DNA from: Campylobacter suis | GTDB taxonomy: Bacteria; Campylobacterota; Campylobacteria; Campylobacterales; Campylobacteraceae | DNA: 56,681 bases | Direction: 5' to 3' | Assembly: GCF_905120475.1 (NCBI RefSeq) | Contig: NZ_CAJHOE010000006.1 | Location: 1 to 56,681 of the forward strand | In this document: in pieces, positions 9,260-18,143 of the stretch | How positions within the stretch are numbered: the first letter of the stretch is position 1 | How the letters are laid out: every line of letters begins with the position of its first letter | The notes under the pieces: model-generated | What the model was told of the DNA's origin: nothing | The model's input: the letters and a program-made list of their open reading frames with translations, nothing else | The model's database searches: none | Made by a program: the position numbers and the translations under genes

Positions 9260-9807
9260 TTATAAAAATTTACCATTTTTATCTATCATTATCCATTTAT
9301 CAAAAATTTGTACCCATGCTACACCTTCGCTAAAATCTCTAGCACCATCATACTGCAAAGGCACCACAACTTTGCCATTTTTGTCTATAAAGCCCCATTT
9401 ATCGTTTTTCCCAACCCCAGTTAGTCCTTCGTTATAAATCCCAATGTCATACACACTCACTATTTTGCCCACTACAGCTCCGTTTTTATCGATGGCTAAT
9501 ATCTCACCCATTGGCATCAAAGCCCTGCCATCAGCAAAACTAGACGCATTTTTATACTTAAGCTCTATCGCTATCTTAGTATCCACGCCCATATATCCGC
9601 ATTTATCGATCATACACGCCACAGCCAGTCCATCTCTAAACTCGTCCAGTTTATCGTATATAGGTTGCACTACTACTTCGCCCTTAGCGTTTACTTTCCA
9701 CCAGTCTCAAAACGCACCAGCTTTTCACTATTAAAGTTTTTGACATCACTCGCAAAGCACCCGCTAAGCAACACCGCCAAAGATACCACCAATAATCCCT
9801 TTTTCAC
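9260..9807 (-). pseudogene. WG-repeat lipoprotein, frameshifted
   Basis: The 5' part starts at a GTG (9807-9805) behind AGGATATAGG. It encodes a lipoprotein signal (KKGLLVVSLAVLLSGC, lipobox LSGC with Cys17) and runs 38 codons to a TAA at 9693-9691. From about 9708 another frame reads WWKVNAKGEVVVQPIYD and continues open to 9260. It shows the repeats of WG-repeat proteins (KWGFIDKNGKVVVPLQYDGA, then KWIMIDKNGKFL). One missing base near 9705-9710 would restore one ORF of about 180 residues. I infer a single-base deletion, or a sequencing error, in a surface or periplasmic WG-repeat lipoprotein. WG repeats are poorly understood structural repeats. The downstream 136-codon ORF alone lacks a signal peptide. 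Confidence 0.75.
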
Positions 9808-10005
9808 CCTATATCCTTTATAAATTTTACATAATTATACTATTTTAGTTCTAAACTTATAAAATTTAAAATTTTTACAAATACCAGCAAAAAAACACCT
9901 TAGCTTTATACCTATCCTTTTGTAAATTTTCATATGATTTTATCAAATTTCATAAAACCTTTAGCCCATTTTTGCTAACTTTACATAAAACAAAGGAGCA
10001 AAACT

Positions 10006-11010
10006 ATGAAGTTTATGCGTATTTTATCGCTGTGCGTTTTGCTAGTTTTTGCAAACGCAGATCAAAAAGGAGAGCAGATGAGAGATGAGATATACCTAGC
10101 GGGTGGGTGTTTTTGGGGTATGCAAGGATACTTTGATAAAATTTTTGGAGTGATTGAGACTAGCGTAGGCTATGCAAACGGCGTAAGCGAAAGTGCTGAT
10201 TATCACGGATTAAAGCAGAGCAAACACGCAGAAACCATGCACATCGTCTTTGACGCAAACCGTATAAATTTGGCTGAAATTTTACTTCACTTTTTTAGAG
10301 TGATCGATCCAACCAGCCTAAACCGCCAAGGTAACGACATCGGCACGCAGTATCGCACGGGCATTTACTACACCAACAAAGCCCACGAAAAGATAGCTAA
10401 ACAAAGCTTAGAAATCCTGCAAGAAGACTACGATAAGCCCGTTGTGATAGAGCTTGAGCCACTTCGACACTATATCTTGGCTGAAGAGTATCATCAAAAC
10501 TATCTTGATAAAAACCCAGGCGGCTACTGCCACATCAACCTAGCTATGGCACACGAGCCACTTTTTAACGCCGACAAATTACCAAGCGACGCCGAGCTTA
10601 AGGCAAGTCTGAGCGAGTTAAGCTATGCCGTGACTAGGCAAAACGCGACTGAAAGGCCGTTTTCAAGCGAGTTTGATAAATTTGATGAAAAGGGCATATA
10701 CATAGACATCATAAGTCGCGTACCACTTTTTAGCTCGAAGGACAAATTTGACGCTGGGTGTGGCTGGCCTAGCTTTTATAAACCCATCACAACCGACGCT
10801 TTAAAATACCTAGCCGATAAATCGCACGGTATGAATCGCACTGAGGTTCGCTCAAGCACGGCTGACGCGCACTTGGGGCATGTGTTTGATGACGCACCGC
10901 TTCAAAATGGAGGCTTAAGATACTGCATAAACGGCGCCGCACTTGAGTTTATCCCAGTGGATAAAATGCGAGAACTAGGCTACAAAAAGCTACTTCCATT
11001 TGTGGAGTAA
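10006..11010 (+). CDS. msrAB: Exported MsrA-MsrB fusion peptide-methionine sulfoxide reductase
   Basis: A 334-residue two-domain repair enzyme that reduces both stereoisomers of methionine sulfoxide. The MsrA domain has the GCFWG motif with nucleophile Cys35 and ends in GGYCHINLA. The MsrB domain starts about residue 205, with GCGWPSF and a catalytic Cys307 in RYCINGAALEF. The N-terminus (MKFMRILSLCVLLVFANA) is a signal peptide, so it should act in the periplasm on oxidised envelope proteins. AAGGAG sits 6 bases before the ATG. It is a single-gene unit flanked by intergenic DNA. The electron donor, usually a thioredoxin-like protein, is not encoded nearby. Confidence 0.93.
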   Translation: MKFMRILSLCVLLVFANADQKGEQMRDEIYLAGGCFWGMQGYFDKIFGVIETSVGYANGVSESADYHGLKQSKHAETMHIVFDANRINLAEILLHFFRVIDPTSLNRQGNDIGTQYRTGIYYTNKAHEKIAKQSLEILQEDYDKPVVIELEPLRHYILAEEYHQNYLDKNPGGYCHINLAMAHEPLFNADKLPSDAELKASLSELSYAVTRQNATERPFSSEFDKFDEKGIYIDIISRVPLFSSKDKFDAGCGWPSFYKPITTDALKYLADKSHGMNRTEVRSSTADAHLGHVFDDAPLQNGGLRYCINGAALEFIPVDKMRELGYKKLLPFVE

Positions 11011-11063
11011 ATTAGGTTTAAGTCCTATTTTTGTAATTTTATCAAAAACAATTTAGGCTAAAA

Positions 11064-11270
11064 CTACTTTAGCCTAAATTTTTGATTTTCACCTGCAAGC
11101 TCTTGCAACTCTTGTAAATTTTTCTCACTCTGTTTTAACAACTCATCAAATTTAAACCCAAGCATTACTATACGGTAAAGTTCTGGTTTGTTTTTACGCC
11201 AGTTGTATAATGTCTTGGTGTCTATTTTTAAAATTCCAGCAATGTCTCTTTGCGATAGATTATTTCCCAC
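11064..11270 (-). CDS. Small helix-turn-helix DNA-binding protein
   Basis: A 68-residue protein read from a GTG start with AAGG about 8 bases upstream. Residues 5-27 (LSQRDIAGILKIDTKTLYNW) form a helix-turn-helix of the kind found in phage-type or homeodomain-like regulators. The rest is charged and helical, possibly a dimerisation coil (LLKQSEKNLQELQEL). It stands alone, with unrelated genes on both sides and about 275 bases of upstream non-coding DNA. No target is visible. It could be a remnant of a mobile element regulator or a small core regulator. Confidence 0.6.
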   Translation of the reverse strand: MGNNLSQRDIAGILKIDTKTLYNWRKNKPELYRIVMLGFKFDELLKQSEKNLQELQELAGENQKFRLK

Positions 11271-11511
11271 TTATTTGCCTTTTTGTAAGGAATTTATGTA
11301 TTTAATATGATTGGTTACAGCCAAGCCAATTTATTTCAAAAGCCACAAACTGTAATTACCATATAAAAATCCAAAACATAATAAACGATAAATTTTTAAA
11401 TGTTAAATACCCAAAATAGAGGCATAATAGATGTAGAAATAGGATGCTAGAAAATGAATAATATACGAAAATCTGCCTTGTCGCAGACAAATATATAACA
11501 ATATCAAGCTA

Positions 11512-11541
11512 AAATTTTAGCCCAAAAATGGGCTAAAATTT
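11512..11541 (-). terminator. Terminator after mrp
   Basis: AAATTTTAGCCC and GGGCTAAAATTT form a 12-bp stem with a short A-rich loop immediately downstream of the mrp stop codon. On the minus strand the stem ends in a run of A and T, consistent with intrinsic termination of the thiC-mrp transcript. Confidence 0.65.
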
Positions 11542-11545
11542 AAAT

Positions 11546-12646
11546 TTACTTGCTACAAGCCGATTTGCCGTCCATTACGGGTTGTATGCTTGAGTTGTCC
11601 GCACCGCCATCGTCATTTATCTTTTCTATCTGCTCCCAAAGCTTTCTAGCAGCCTCTTCATAGCGTTTTGCAGTCACGCTCTCAGGCTGATAAAAGCTCA
11701 CAGGCTTACCGCTATCGCCACCCACTCTTACAGCTGGTTCTATCGGCACTTGGGCTAAAATTTGCGTCTTATAAATTTCAGACAGTTCAGTAGTCGTGCC
11801 CTTGCCAAATATATCATACTCCTTGCCGTTATCAGGGCAGATGAAACCGCTCATATTTTCAACGATTCCAGCGATTGGGATGTGTAGTTTTTCAAACATA
11901 TCAAGTCCGCGTTTGCTATCATCAAGTGCGACTACTTGCGGGGTTGTCACGCACACACCAGCCGTTACTGGCACACTTTGAGCCAAAGTAAGCTGCGCGT
12001 CACCCGTACCCGGAGGCATATCAAGAAGCAATACATCAAGCTCACTCCAAAGCACATCGCGAAGTAGCTGCTCGATAGCCTTCATGATCATCGAACCACG
12101 CCATATAAGGCTAGCGCCCTCCTCCATCAGCACACCCATACTCATCATCTCAACGCCATGCGATAAAATCGGCTTTAGCTTGTTGCCGACAACCTGCGGT
12201 TGAATGCCGACTTCGCCGAGCATTCTTGGGATATTTGGTCCGTAAATGTCAGCGTCTAAAATCCCGACTTTCTTGCCTAGTTTTGCAAGGCTTATGGCTA
12301 AATTTAACGTAGTTGTACTTTTGCCAACACCGCCTTTACCAGAGCTTACCATAACGAAATTTCTAATCTGCGGAGCGATATTTTTACCGCTTTGACTGTT
12401 TGATTTTTCCTCTGGCATTTTTGGCTGGATGATGTTTATCTCCGCCTGCGCACCGCCTAAAACTCGAGAAATTTCAACTCTTAACTCATTTGCCACATCG
12501 GCACTTGAGCTAACTATCTCAACATCTATCTTTATCTTCTCGCCAGCTTCGACATTTTTTACAAAGCCAAAACTCACGATATCCTTTTCAAAACCTGGGT
12601 ATATAACCGCCTTTAAACGCTCTAAAATTTGCTCTTTACTTAGCAT
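11546..12646 (-). CDS. mrp: Mrp/ApbC-type Fe-S carrier ATPase (second CxxC cysteine absent)
   Basis: A 366-residue cytoplasmic P-loop protein that carries Fe-S clusters to target enzymes. It has an N-terminal MIP18/DUF59-like domain (about 1-75) and a deviant Walker A GKGGVGKS at residues 103-110. [14 protein letters not shown] and DMPPGTGD follow as in the family. The usual C-terminal CxxC cluster ligands are here CPDN in [14 protein letters not shown], so one cysteine is replaced by Asn (codon AAC). It overlaps thiC by 11 bases, so translation is likely coupled. ApbC of Salmonella is known to matter for ThiC activity, which fits this pairing. Confidence 0.88.
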   Translation of the reverse strand: MLSKEQILERLKAVIYPGFEKDIVSFGFVKNVEAGEKIKIDVEIVSSSADVANELRVEISRVLGGAQAEINIIQPKMPEEKSNSQSGKNIAPQIRNFVMVSSGKGGVGKSTTTLNLAISLAKLGKKVGILDADIYGPNIPRMLGEVGIQPQVVGNKLKPILSHGVEMMSMGVLMEEGASLIWRGSMIMKAIEQLLRDVLWSELDVLLLDMPPGTGDAQLTLAQSVPVTAGVCVTTPQVVALDDSKRGLDMFEKLHIPIAGIVENMSGFICPDNGKEYDIFGKGTTTELSEIYKTQILAQVPIEPAVRVGGDSGKPVSFYQPESVTAKRYEEAARKLWEQIEKINDDGGADNSSIQPVMDGKSACSK

Positions 12647-13970
12647 TTTTCTCCTTTATTAGATTTTTTGAAATTTTATACGCACAAAATTTAGGCCCAC
12701 ACATTGAGCAAAACTCTGCCTTTTTAAAGCCCTCATCAGGCAAACTCTCATCATGTAGCTCTCTTGCCTTATCAGGATCAAGTACGAGCTCAAACTGCTT
12801 GTTCCAGTCAAACGCCCATCTTGCATCACTCATCGCGTGATCTCGCTCTATCGCACCAACCCTACCACGAGCCACATCAGCTGAGTGAGCGGCGATTTTG
12901 TGAGCGATTATGCCGTCCCTTACATCAGCAGCCGTTGGAAGCCCTAAATGCTCTTTTGGTGTAACATAGCAAAGCATAGCCACGCCGTGATACGCCGCCA
13001 TCGCCCCGCCTATCGCACTTGTGATATGATCATATCCAGCACCTATATCAGTAGGAAGTGGTCCTAGCACATAAAATGGTGCGTTATGACACCACTCTTG
13101 CTGGATTTTGACGTTATATTCAATCTGATTTAGTGGCACGTGTCCGGGACCCTCGACCATGACTTGCACATTTTTCTGCCACGCTCTAAGTGTCAGCTCA
13201 CCAAGGACTTTTAGCTCACTTAGCTGAGCCTCATCAGTGGCATCGTGCAAACAGCCCGGACGCAAACTATCGCCAAGGGAAAGTGCTACATCATATTTGG
13301 CACAAATATCGCAAATTTCATCAAAGGCTTCGTAGAATGGATTTTCTTTATGATAGTGCATCATCCAAGTAGCCATAAGGCTCCCGCCACGACTTACTAT
13401 GCCCATTTTACGCTTTGGAATGAGCGGCATAAATTTAAGTAAAAATCCAGCGTGTATCGTAAAGTAACTAACACCCTGTTTGGCCTGTTTTTCAAGCACT
13501 TTAAGCATAACTTCTATGCTTAAGTTTTCAACATCTTTTACATCGTGGATTATCTGATACATAGGCACTGTGCCGATTGGAATGGTTGAATTTTTAATAA
13601 TAGCTTTTCTGATCTTATCAAGATCACCACCAGTTGATAGATCCATAACCGTGTCAGCACCGTATTTAAGGCACAAATTTAGCTTTTCAAGCTCGCCGTC
13701 TATATCACTTGCAAGACTTGAGTTGCCGATATTTGCATTTACCTTTGTCTTTGCGTCTATGCCGATTGCCATTGGAGTTAGGTTTGTGTGATTTATGTTT
13801 GCAGGGATTATCATACGCCCCACAGCCACGCACTCACGCACAAACTCAGCCTCTAAGCCCTCAACCTTTGCTACATATTCCATTTCAGGCGTTATAATGC
13901 CTTTTTTAGCATAATACATCTGAGTTGGTGTAGCGTCATTTGCTCTAGTTTTTAACCAGTCTGTTCTCAT
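12636..13970 (-). CDS. thiC: Phosphomethylpyrimidine synthase (ThiC)
   Basis: A 444-residue radical-SAM enzyme that converts aminoimidazole ribotide to HMP phosphate, the pyrimidine half of thiamine. The C-terminal CSMCGPKFC is the CxxCx4C cluster motif typical of ThiC. The core contains [23 protein letters not shown] and [11 protein letters not shown]. The length fits the short bacterial form without the long N-terminal extension of enterobacterial ThiC. It is the first gene of a two-gene operon with mrp. I looked for a TPP riboswitch in the 150 bases upstream and could not find its conserved segments. Confidence 0.95.
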   Translation of the reverse strand: MRTDWLKTRANDATPTQMYYAKKGIITPEMEYVAKVEGLEAEFVRECVAVGRMIIPANINHTNLTPMAIGIDAKTKVNANIGNSSLASDIDGELEKLNLCLKYGADTVMDLSTGGDLDKIRKAIIKNSTIPIGTVPMYQIIHDVKDVENLSIEVMLKVLEKQAKQGVSYFTIHAGFLLKFMPLIPKRKMGIVSRGGSLMATWMMHYHKENPFYEAFDEICDICAKYDVALSLGDSLRPGCLHDATDEAQLSELKVLGELTLRAWQKNVQVMVEGPGHVPLNQIEYNVKIQQEWCHNAPFYVLGPLPTDIGAGYDHITSAIGGAMAAYHGVAMLCYVTPKEHLGLPTAADVRDGIIAHKIAAHSADVARGRVGAIERDHAMSDARWAFDWNKQFELVLDPDKARELHDESLPDEGFKKAEFCSMCGPKFCAYKISKNLIKEKNAK

Positions 13971-14092
13971 AATCGCCCCTAAATTAATAGAAATATTTTA
14001 CAAAATTTTAACTTCTAACAACCTTTAACATCGCTCTAAAGAATTTTTCAAACATTTTTTTAAAAATAAAGAAAATAAAAGTCTTTAAAGTG

Positions 14093-14098
14093 TATAAT
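14093..14098 (+). promoter_or_regulatory. -10 box for the ispDF operon
   Basis: GTGTATAAT with a perfect TATAAT, 27 bases before the ispDF start, preceded by an A/T-rich region. It is a typical Campylobacter sigma70 promoter and the only strong one in this divergent gap. Confidence 0.6.
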
Positions 14099-14124
14099 TT
14101 CGTAACATTTGTAAAAGGCTTATT

Positions 14125-15240
14125 ATGTTAGATGTCACACTTATTATGCTTGGAGCTGGCAACTCCACACGCTTTGGGCTACCTGTTAAAAAACAATGGC
14201 TTCGTATCGGCTCTGATCCGCTTTGGCTTATGGCTACTAAAAATTTGAGTAAATTTTACACATTTAAAGATATTATCATAGCTAGCAAAGAGTGTGAGTA
14301 TATGTCTAAATTTGCTCCAAATTTTAAGTTTATCACTGGTGGACAAACTCGTCAAGAAAGCCTAAAAAACGCACTTAGCGAAGTAAAAACTGAGTTTGTT
14401 TTAGTAAGTGATATAGCTCGTCCCATCATAACACAAGAGCTTTTTAGCAAAATAATAGACGGCGCAAAACAGGCTGATTGTGTAATTCCTGCACTAAAAG
14501 TTTCTGACACTGCTTATTTTGGAGAGGACGCGATAGATAGAGAAAAGATAAAGCTCATACAAACACCTCAGCTATCAAGAACTCAAATTTTAAAAGACGC
14601 CTTAAAAACAGATCAAATTTTTACCGATGACAGCTCAGCTATCCGTGCGATGGGTGGCAGCGTATGGCAAATTTTAGGAGATGAGCAAGCTAGAAAAATC
14701 ACAACAACACAAGATCTAAAAAAGCTAAATTTACAGCCGCCAAGCTTTGAGCAGTTTGTAGGAACTGGCTTTGATGTGCATGAGTTTGCAGATGGTTATG
14801 AGCTTTGGCTATGTGGCGAAAAGATAGAGCATGAAAAGGGCTTAAAGGCACATAGCGACGGCGACGTCGCACTTCACGCACTAAGTGACGCTATACTTGG
14901 CGCAGCTGGGCTTGGTGATATAGGCGAGCACTTTCCTGATACTGACGAAAAATATAAGGGCGCAAGCTCGGTAACCTTGCTTCAAGAAATCTACAAAAAG
15001 GTACAAAATGTTGGTTTTGAACTAGTAAATGCCGACATCACCATAATGGCAGAGCAGCCAAAACTAAGCAAATTTAAAACAAAAATGGAGACAAATATCG
15101 CAAATGCTCTAAATATAACGCCAAGCCGCATAAATGTAAAAGCAACAACGACAGAAAAGCTTGGATTTGTCGGACGCAAAGAGGGTATAGCCGTGATAGC
15201 AAGTGCGAGTTTAAAGTATTTTGATTGGACAAGAGTATGA
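14125..15240 (+). CDS. ispDF: Bifunctional IspD/IspF (MEP isoprenoid pathway)
   Basis: A 371-residue fusion catalysing two non-consecutive steps of the methylerythritol phosphate pathway. The IspD domain (about 1-205) has the nucleotide-binding LGAGNSTRFG, then KKQW, and transfers CMP. The IspF domain (about 210-371) starts GTGFDVHEF with metal ligands Asp and His. It continues with HSDGDVALHALSDAILGAAGLGDIGEHFPD and ends with the KATTTEKLGFVGRKEGI motif. The fusion is normal in epsilonproteobacteria. It overlaps the following regulator by the ATGA junction, as in the C. jejuni order. Confidence 0.96.
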   Translation: MLDVTLIMLGAGNSTRFGLPVKKQWLRIGSDPLWLMATKNLSKFYTFKDIIIASKECEYMSKFAPNFKFITGGQTRQESLKNALSEVKTEFVLVSDIARPIITQELFSKIIDGAKQADCVIPALKVSDTAYFGEDAIDREKIKLIQTPQLSRTQILKDALKTDQIFTDDSSAIRAMGGSVWQILGDEQARKITTTQDLKKLNLQPPSFEQFVGTGFDVHEFADGYELWLCGEKIEHEKGLKAHSDGDVALHALSDAILGAAGLGDIGEHFPDTDEKYKGASSVTLLQEIYKKVQNVGFELVNADITIMAEQPKLSKFKTKMETNIANALNITPSRINVKATTTEKLGFVGRKEGIAVIASASLKYFDWTRV

Positions 15241-16127
15241 AAATTTTAATAGTAGAAAACGAAATTTACCTAGCAGGCTCAATCTCCAGCAAGCTTGGCG
15301 ATGTTGGGTTTGACTGCGAGATAGCAAACAGTGTCAAAGACGCATTAAAGCATGAAAGTGCAGACATTATCTTGCTCTCAACAACACTTGGCGGGCAGGA
15401 CTTTTATCCTATCATTGAAAAATTTAAAAATGCTATCGTTATACTTTTTGTAACATATATAAGCAGCGACACAGTGCAAAAACCTATACAAGCGGGCGCT
15501 AGTGACTATATACAAAAGCCCTTTATGATCGAAGAGCTACTTCGTAAAATAAACCATTTTATCGAATATAAAAGGATGAAAAGCCTTATACAAACGCAAG
15601 AAAATTACATAAAACATACTCTTGAAAAATTTAAGATCCCAGATCTTGAAAGCAAAAAAATAAAACTTCCATTGCTTATAAAAACTCCCAAAATTCAGTT
15701 TGCAGACAAATTTGTATTTAGATTCACCAAAGAGCAAAATTTGCCTTTTGGAATGGCGAACACAACAAATTTAGCGGAGATTTTAAATGCGATTAGACTT
15801 TGTAAAGATGAAGTGTTATATATAAATAATCTACAAAATTTCAACGAAAATGAGCGTGAAGCCATCGTTGGAGCCTGTTACAAAAAGCGCGTTATACTTG
15901 CAACAAGTGACTTTGAGCAAAGTGCACTTTTTGAAACTATGGAGCTTGCTAAAGATGAGCAAAGCTTTAGCGTGGATAGCATAGTGACTCTTGATGAGTA
16001 TTTAAAACACACTATATCCACCTATCAAGACCGTTATCCTGACACTGAGCTTGCTAAAAAGCTTGGAATTTCACGCAAATCACTTTGGGAAAAGAGAAAA
16101 AAGTATGACATTTCAAAGAAAAAGTAA
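15237..16127 (+). CDS. Atypical (phospho-acceptor-less) response regulator, HP1021/Cj1608-like
   Basis: A 296-residue orphan regulator. The REC-like domain occupies about 1-118, but the phospho-acceptor position is Ser48 (LLSTTLGG) instead of Asp, and the usual acidic pair is Glu7-Asn8. Lys in DYIQKPF is kept. A C-terminal helix-turn-helix (ELAKKLGISRKSLWEKRKKY) binds DNA. This combination and its place between ispDF and a Sat-like gene match HP1021 of Helicobacter and Cj1608. Those are reported to control redox and energy genes and to bind the replication origin. I place the start at the ATG overlapping the ispDF stop (ATGA); an upstream TTG would add only four residues. No partner kinase is adjacent, consistent with phosphorylation-independent action. 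Confidence 0.85.
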   Translation: MKILIVENEIYLAGSISSKLGDVGFDCEIANSVKDALKHESADIILLSTTLGGQDFYPIIEKFKNAIVILFVTYISSDTVQKPIQAGASDYIQKPFMIEELLRKINHFIEYKRMKSLIQTQENYIKHTLEKFKIPDLESKKIKLPLLIKTPKIQFADKFVFRFTKEQNLPFGMANTTNLAEILNAIRLCKDEVLYINNLQNFNENEREAIVGACYKKRVILATSDFEQSALFETMELAKDEQSFSVDSIVTLDEYLKHTISTYQDRYPDTELAKKLGISRKSLWEKRKKYDISKKK

Positions 16128-17262
16128 AAGTATAAACATCAGCAAACAAATTTTAGGCACACTTGAACTCATAAAAAACCAAATTTTTTCAGAATTTAAT
16201 GCACTTATGAGCGAAGAGCAGGCAAAAGAGTGTCTAAAAACTGGCAAGCTTGCAGGCGAGGAGATGCCATTTGCCTTTATCTTTGCTCCAAAAGAGCTTG
16301 ATGAAGTGGAGCTTAAAGCCGCAGAGCAAATAGAGCTAGTTTTTGAAGGGACGGCTGCTGGGGTTATAGAAATTTCAACCATATATGAGATGAAGCCAGA
16401 ATATGAAAAAAATATCTTTAACACTAGCCAGATAAATAAATGCGAATTTAGTAAATTTGCTATAAGTGGAAATTTTGAGCTTTTTGTTAGCGAAGTAAGG
16501 GAGGCAAAAGAGCAGATACAGCGGATAAAAAGAGAGCAAAATGCCAAAAAAATAACCGCCATAATGCTAACCGCAGACCCCTTAAACAGAGCGCATGAGC
16601 GCATAATAAGAATGACAATTGATCAAGCGGACTTAGTTGTTATATTTTTACTTCAAACGTATCAAGAAAAGCACCTAAATTTTGAGCTTAGAAGAGAGAT
16701 AATAGACTACTTTATCAAGCGATACCTTCCTGAAAATCGCGTCGTGGTAATGCCGTTTAAAAATACAAATTTATTTAGCGCACACCAAAACCCGACTCTT
16801 GAATACCTAGCCGCATATAGACTTGGCTCAAACCGCCTAGTTTTAGGGCAAAACCATAGTAGCCTTAGTATATTTTACGATCACAATCAAGTAAAAAGCA
16901 TACTTGATAGCTATGTAAAACGCAAGGATATGGAGATAGTCATACTGCCTGAGCTTGTGTATTGCAATGAGTGTAAAACGCTTGTTAGCACACGAACATG
17001 CCCTCACGGCGCGCACCATCACATACGCTATAATCCAAATGTGATAAAAACATTGCTATTTCAGGGGATTTTACCGCCAGCAATCCTTGTGCGACCAGAT
17101 GTTTCAGCCATCGTTTTAGGTGAACTTTTTAAGGACAGGTTTGAAAATTTACAAGATCTTTGCCATGGACTTTTTGTAAATTCTGGACTACTTGAAAAAC
17201 ATACTGAGCGAGAATTTTACGAAGAGTTGATGAGACTTTATCAAACCTCATCTTTAACATAA
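16105..17262 (+). CDS. ATP-sulfurylase-like protein with degenerate active site (Cj1609-like)
   Basis: A 385-residue protein with the fold signature of bacterial sulfate adenylyltransferase. It includes the cysteine/histidine cluster YCNECKTLVSTRTCPHGAHHH. The catalytic motifs are eroded: QTRNPxHxxH is replaced by LTADPLNRAH (about residues 154-163), GRDHAG by GQNHSS, and the C-terminal SGTxxR region by RYNPNVIKTL. It is therefore unlikely to be a working ATP sulfurylase, although automatic annotation would call it one. The start is taken at the ATG at 16105, 23 bases inside the preceding regulator. A longer reading from a TTG at 16051 would overlap far more. Its true role is unknown; the conserved position after the HP1021-like gene suggests a maintained function. 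Confidence 0.68.
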   Translation: MTFQRKSKSINISKQILGTLELIKNQIFSEFNALMSEEQAKECLKTGKLAGEEMPFAFIFAPKELDEVELKAAEQIELVFEGTAAGVIEISTIYEMKPEYEKNIFNTSQINKCEFSKFAISGNFELFVSEVREAKEQIQRIKREQNAKKITAIMLTADPLNRAHERIIRMTIDQADLVVIFLLQTYQEKHLNFELRREIIDYFIKRYLPENRVVVMPFKNTNLFSAHQNPTLEYLAAYRLGSNRLVLGQNHSSLSIFYDHNQVKSILDSYVKRKDMEIVILPELVYCNECKTLVSTRTCPHGAHHHIRYNPNVIKTLLFQGILPPAILVRPDVSAIVLGELFKDRFENLQDLCHGLFVNSGLLEKHTEREFYEELMRLYQTSSLT

Positions 17263-17270
17263 GGAATTTT

Positions 17271-17738
17271 ATGCAAAAATTATTTTTAACATTTTTTGGT
17301 GCAGGACTTAGCCCAAAGGCACCAGGCACTGTTGGCTCAGTGGCTGCGGCTATCGTAGGATACTTTATACTTAAACTTTTCTCTGCAACCACCCTATTTT
17401 TAGCAACTATCCTAATCTCTCTCATCGCCATAAGTGTCATAAACGCTTATGAAAAGCAAAGTGGAGAGCATGATAATGGCTGGATAGTCATCGATGAAGT
17501 TGCTGGCGTATGGCTAGCGTTTGTCATAAGCGGAGCAACTGAGATACAAATGCTCTTATCTCTTGTCTTTTTTAGGATTTTTGATATTTTAAAGCCATCT
17601 ATTATCGGTAGAATCGATAGAGATGTAAAGGGCGGGCTTGGTGTAATGGGTGATGACATCGTGGCTGGCTTTGTTGCTGGGATAGCAAGCTCAATGGTTT
17701 ATGGAATTTTACTAAAATTTAACCTTGCAAGCTTTTAA
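17271..17738 (+). CDS. pgpA: Phosphatidylglycerophosphatase A
   Basis: A 155-residue inner-membrane enzyme that dephosphorylates phosphatidylglycerophosphate to phosphatidylglycerol. Family motifs are GAGLSPKAPGTVGS at the N-terminus, the metal-binding WIVIDEVAGVW in the middle and GGLGVMGDDIVAG near the C-terminus. Four hydrophobic segments fit PgpA. It is the last gene of the ispDF operon, 8 bases after the Sat-like gene. It converges with the cell-wall operon, whose last stop codon is only 6 bases away. Confidence 0.92.
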   Translation: MQKLFLTFFGAGLSPKAPGTVGSVAAAIVGYFILKLFSATTLFLATILISLIAISVINAYEKQSGEHDNGWIVIDEVAGVWLAFVISGATEIQMLLSLVFFRIFDILKPSIIGRIDRDVKGGLGVMGDDIVAGFVAGIASSMVYGILLKFNLASF

Positions 17739-17744
17739 AAGTTT

Positions 17745-18143
17745 TTAAGGTATATTGCAAAGCTTTTTATCAATGATAAATTCAAACAAAAGCTTTGCCC
17801 CACTATCCCTGTAAAAAAGATGGTGAAGCTTAATGCCACCAGCTAGCATGGGCACAACTCTTGGATCTTTGCAGTGAGTTTCAATACTTCGTTTTATAAG
17901 TATTTGACGATATTTTTTTAGCTCATCATCACTCATTTTTAAGATAGCTTTACTTGAGGCGTCATTTATCTTATAGTGATAATATAGCTCTTCACCAACA
18001 TTTAAAAGCGCAGTAAGTGTGAAATTTATATCGCGACGCTGCGGAAGAGCACGCGAATAATACTCAGCATAAGAGCGTGCTAGCTCATAAGGTGTGGCAA
18101 AAAGTACCACAAAAAGACTACAAAAAAGGACTATCGCTCGCAA
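17745..18143 (-). CDS. Small periplasmic protein of unknown function, paralogue of its neighbour
   Basis: A 132-residue protein with a signal peptide (MRAIVLFCSLFVVLFATP). The mature part is charged and holds two cysteines, one in ETHCKD and one five residues from the end (KKLCNIP). Its C-terminal half aligns by eye with the upstream gene product: a Cys, then L-H-H, then Asp-x-Gly and a V/I-D-x-x-x-Cys end. That suggests a gene duplication and a conserved disulfide or ligand pair. It overlaps the upstream paralogue by 13 bases at the tail of the pgp2-alr operon, so an envelope role is likely. I do not recognise the family. Confidence 0.6.
   Translation of the reverse strand: MRAIVLFCSLFVVLFATPYELARSYAEYYSRALPQRRDINFTLTALLNVGEELYYHYKINDASSKAILKMSDDELKKYRQILIKRSIETHCKDPRVVPMLAGGIKLHHLFYRDSGAKLLFEFIIDKKLCNIP

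Noticed and set aside
11454-11498. 14-codon ORF (MNNIRKSALSQTNI) with AGGATG upstream
   Set aside because: Too short, no recognisable homology, and AT-rich intergenic DNA gives such ORFs by chance.
12764-13897. Several 60-70-codon plus-strand ORFs opposite thiC
   Set aside because: They are antisense shadows of a well-supported gene, with low-complexity composition and no ribosome sites.
13971-14124. Possible TPP riboswitch before thiC
   Set aside because: The region is AT-rich and lacks the conserved CTGAGA and ACCTG segments of the THI element on the minus strand.
15225-15236. TTG start four codons upstream for the HP1021-like gene
   Set aside because: The ATG overlapping the ispDF stop gives the conserved N-terminus MKILIVEN and is the standard coupling arrangement.
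16051-16104. TTG start giving an 18-residue longer Sat-like protein
   Set aside because: It would lie deep inside the preceding gene and its peptide reads as out-of-frame regulator sequence.
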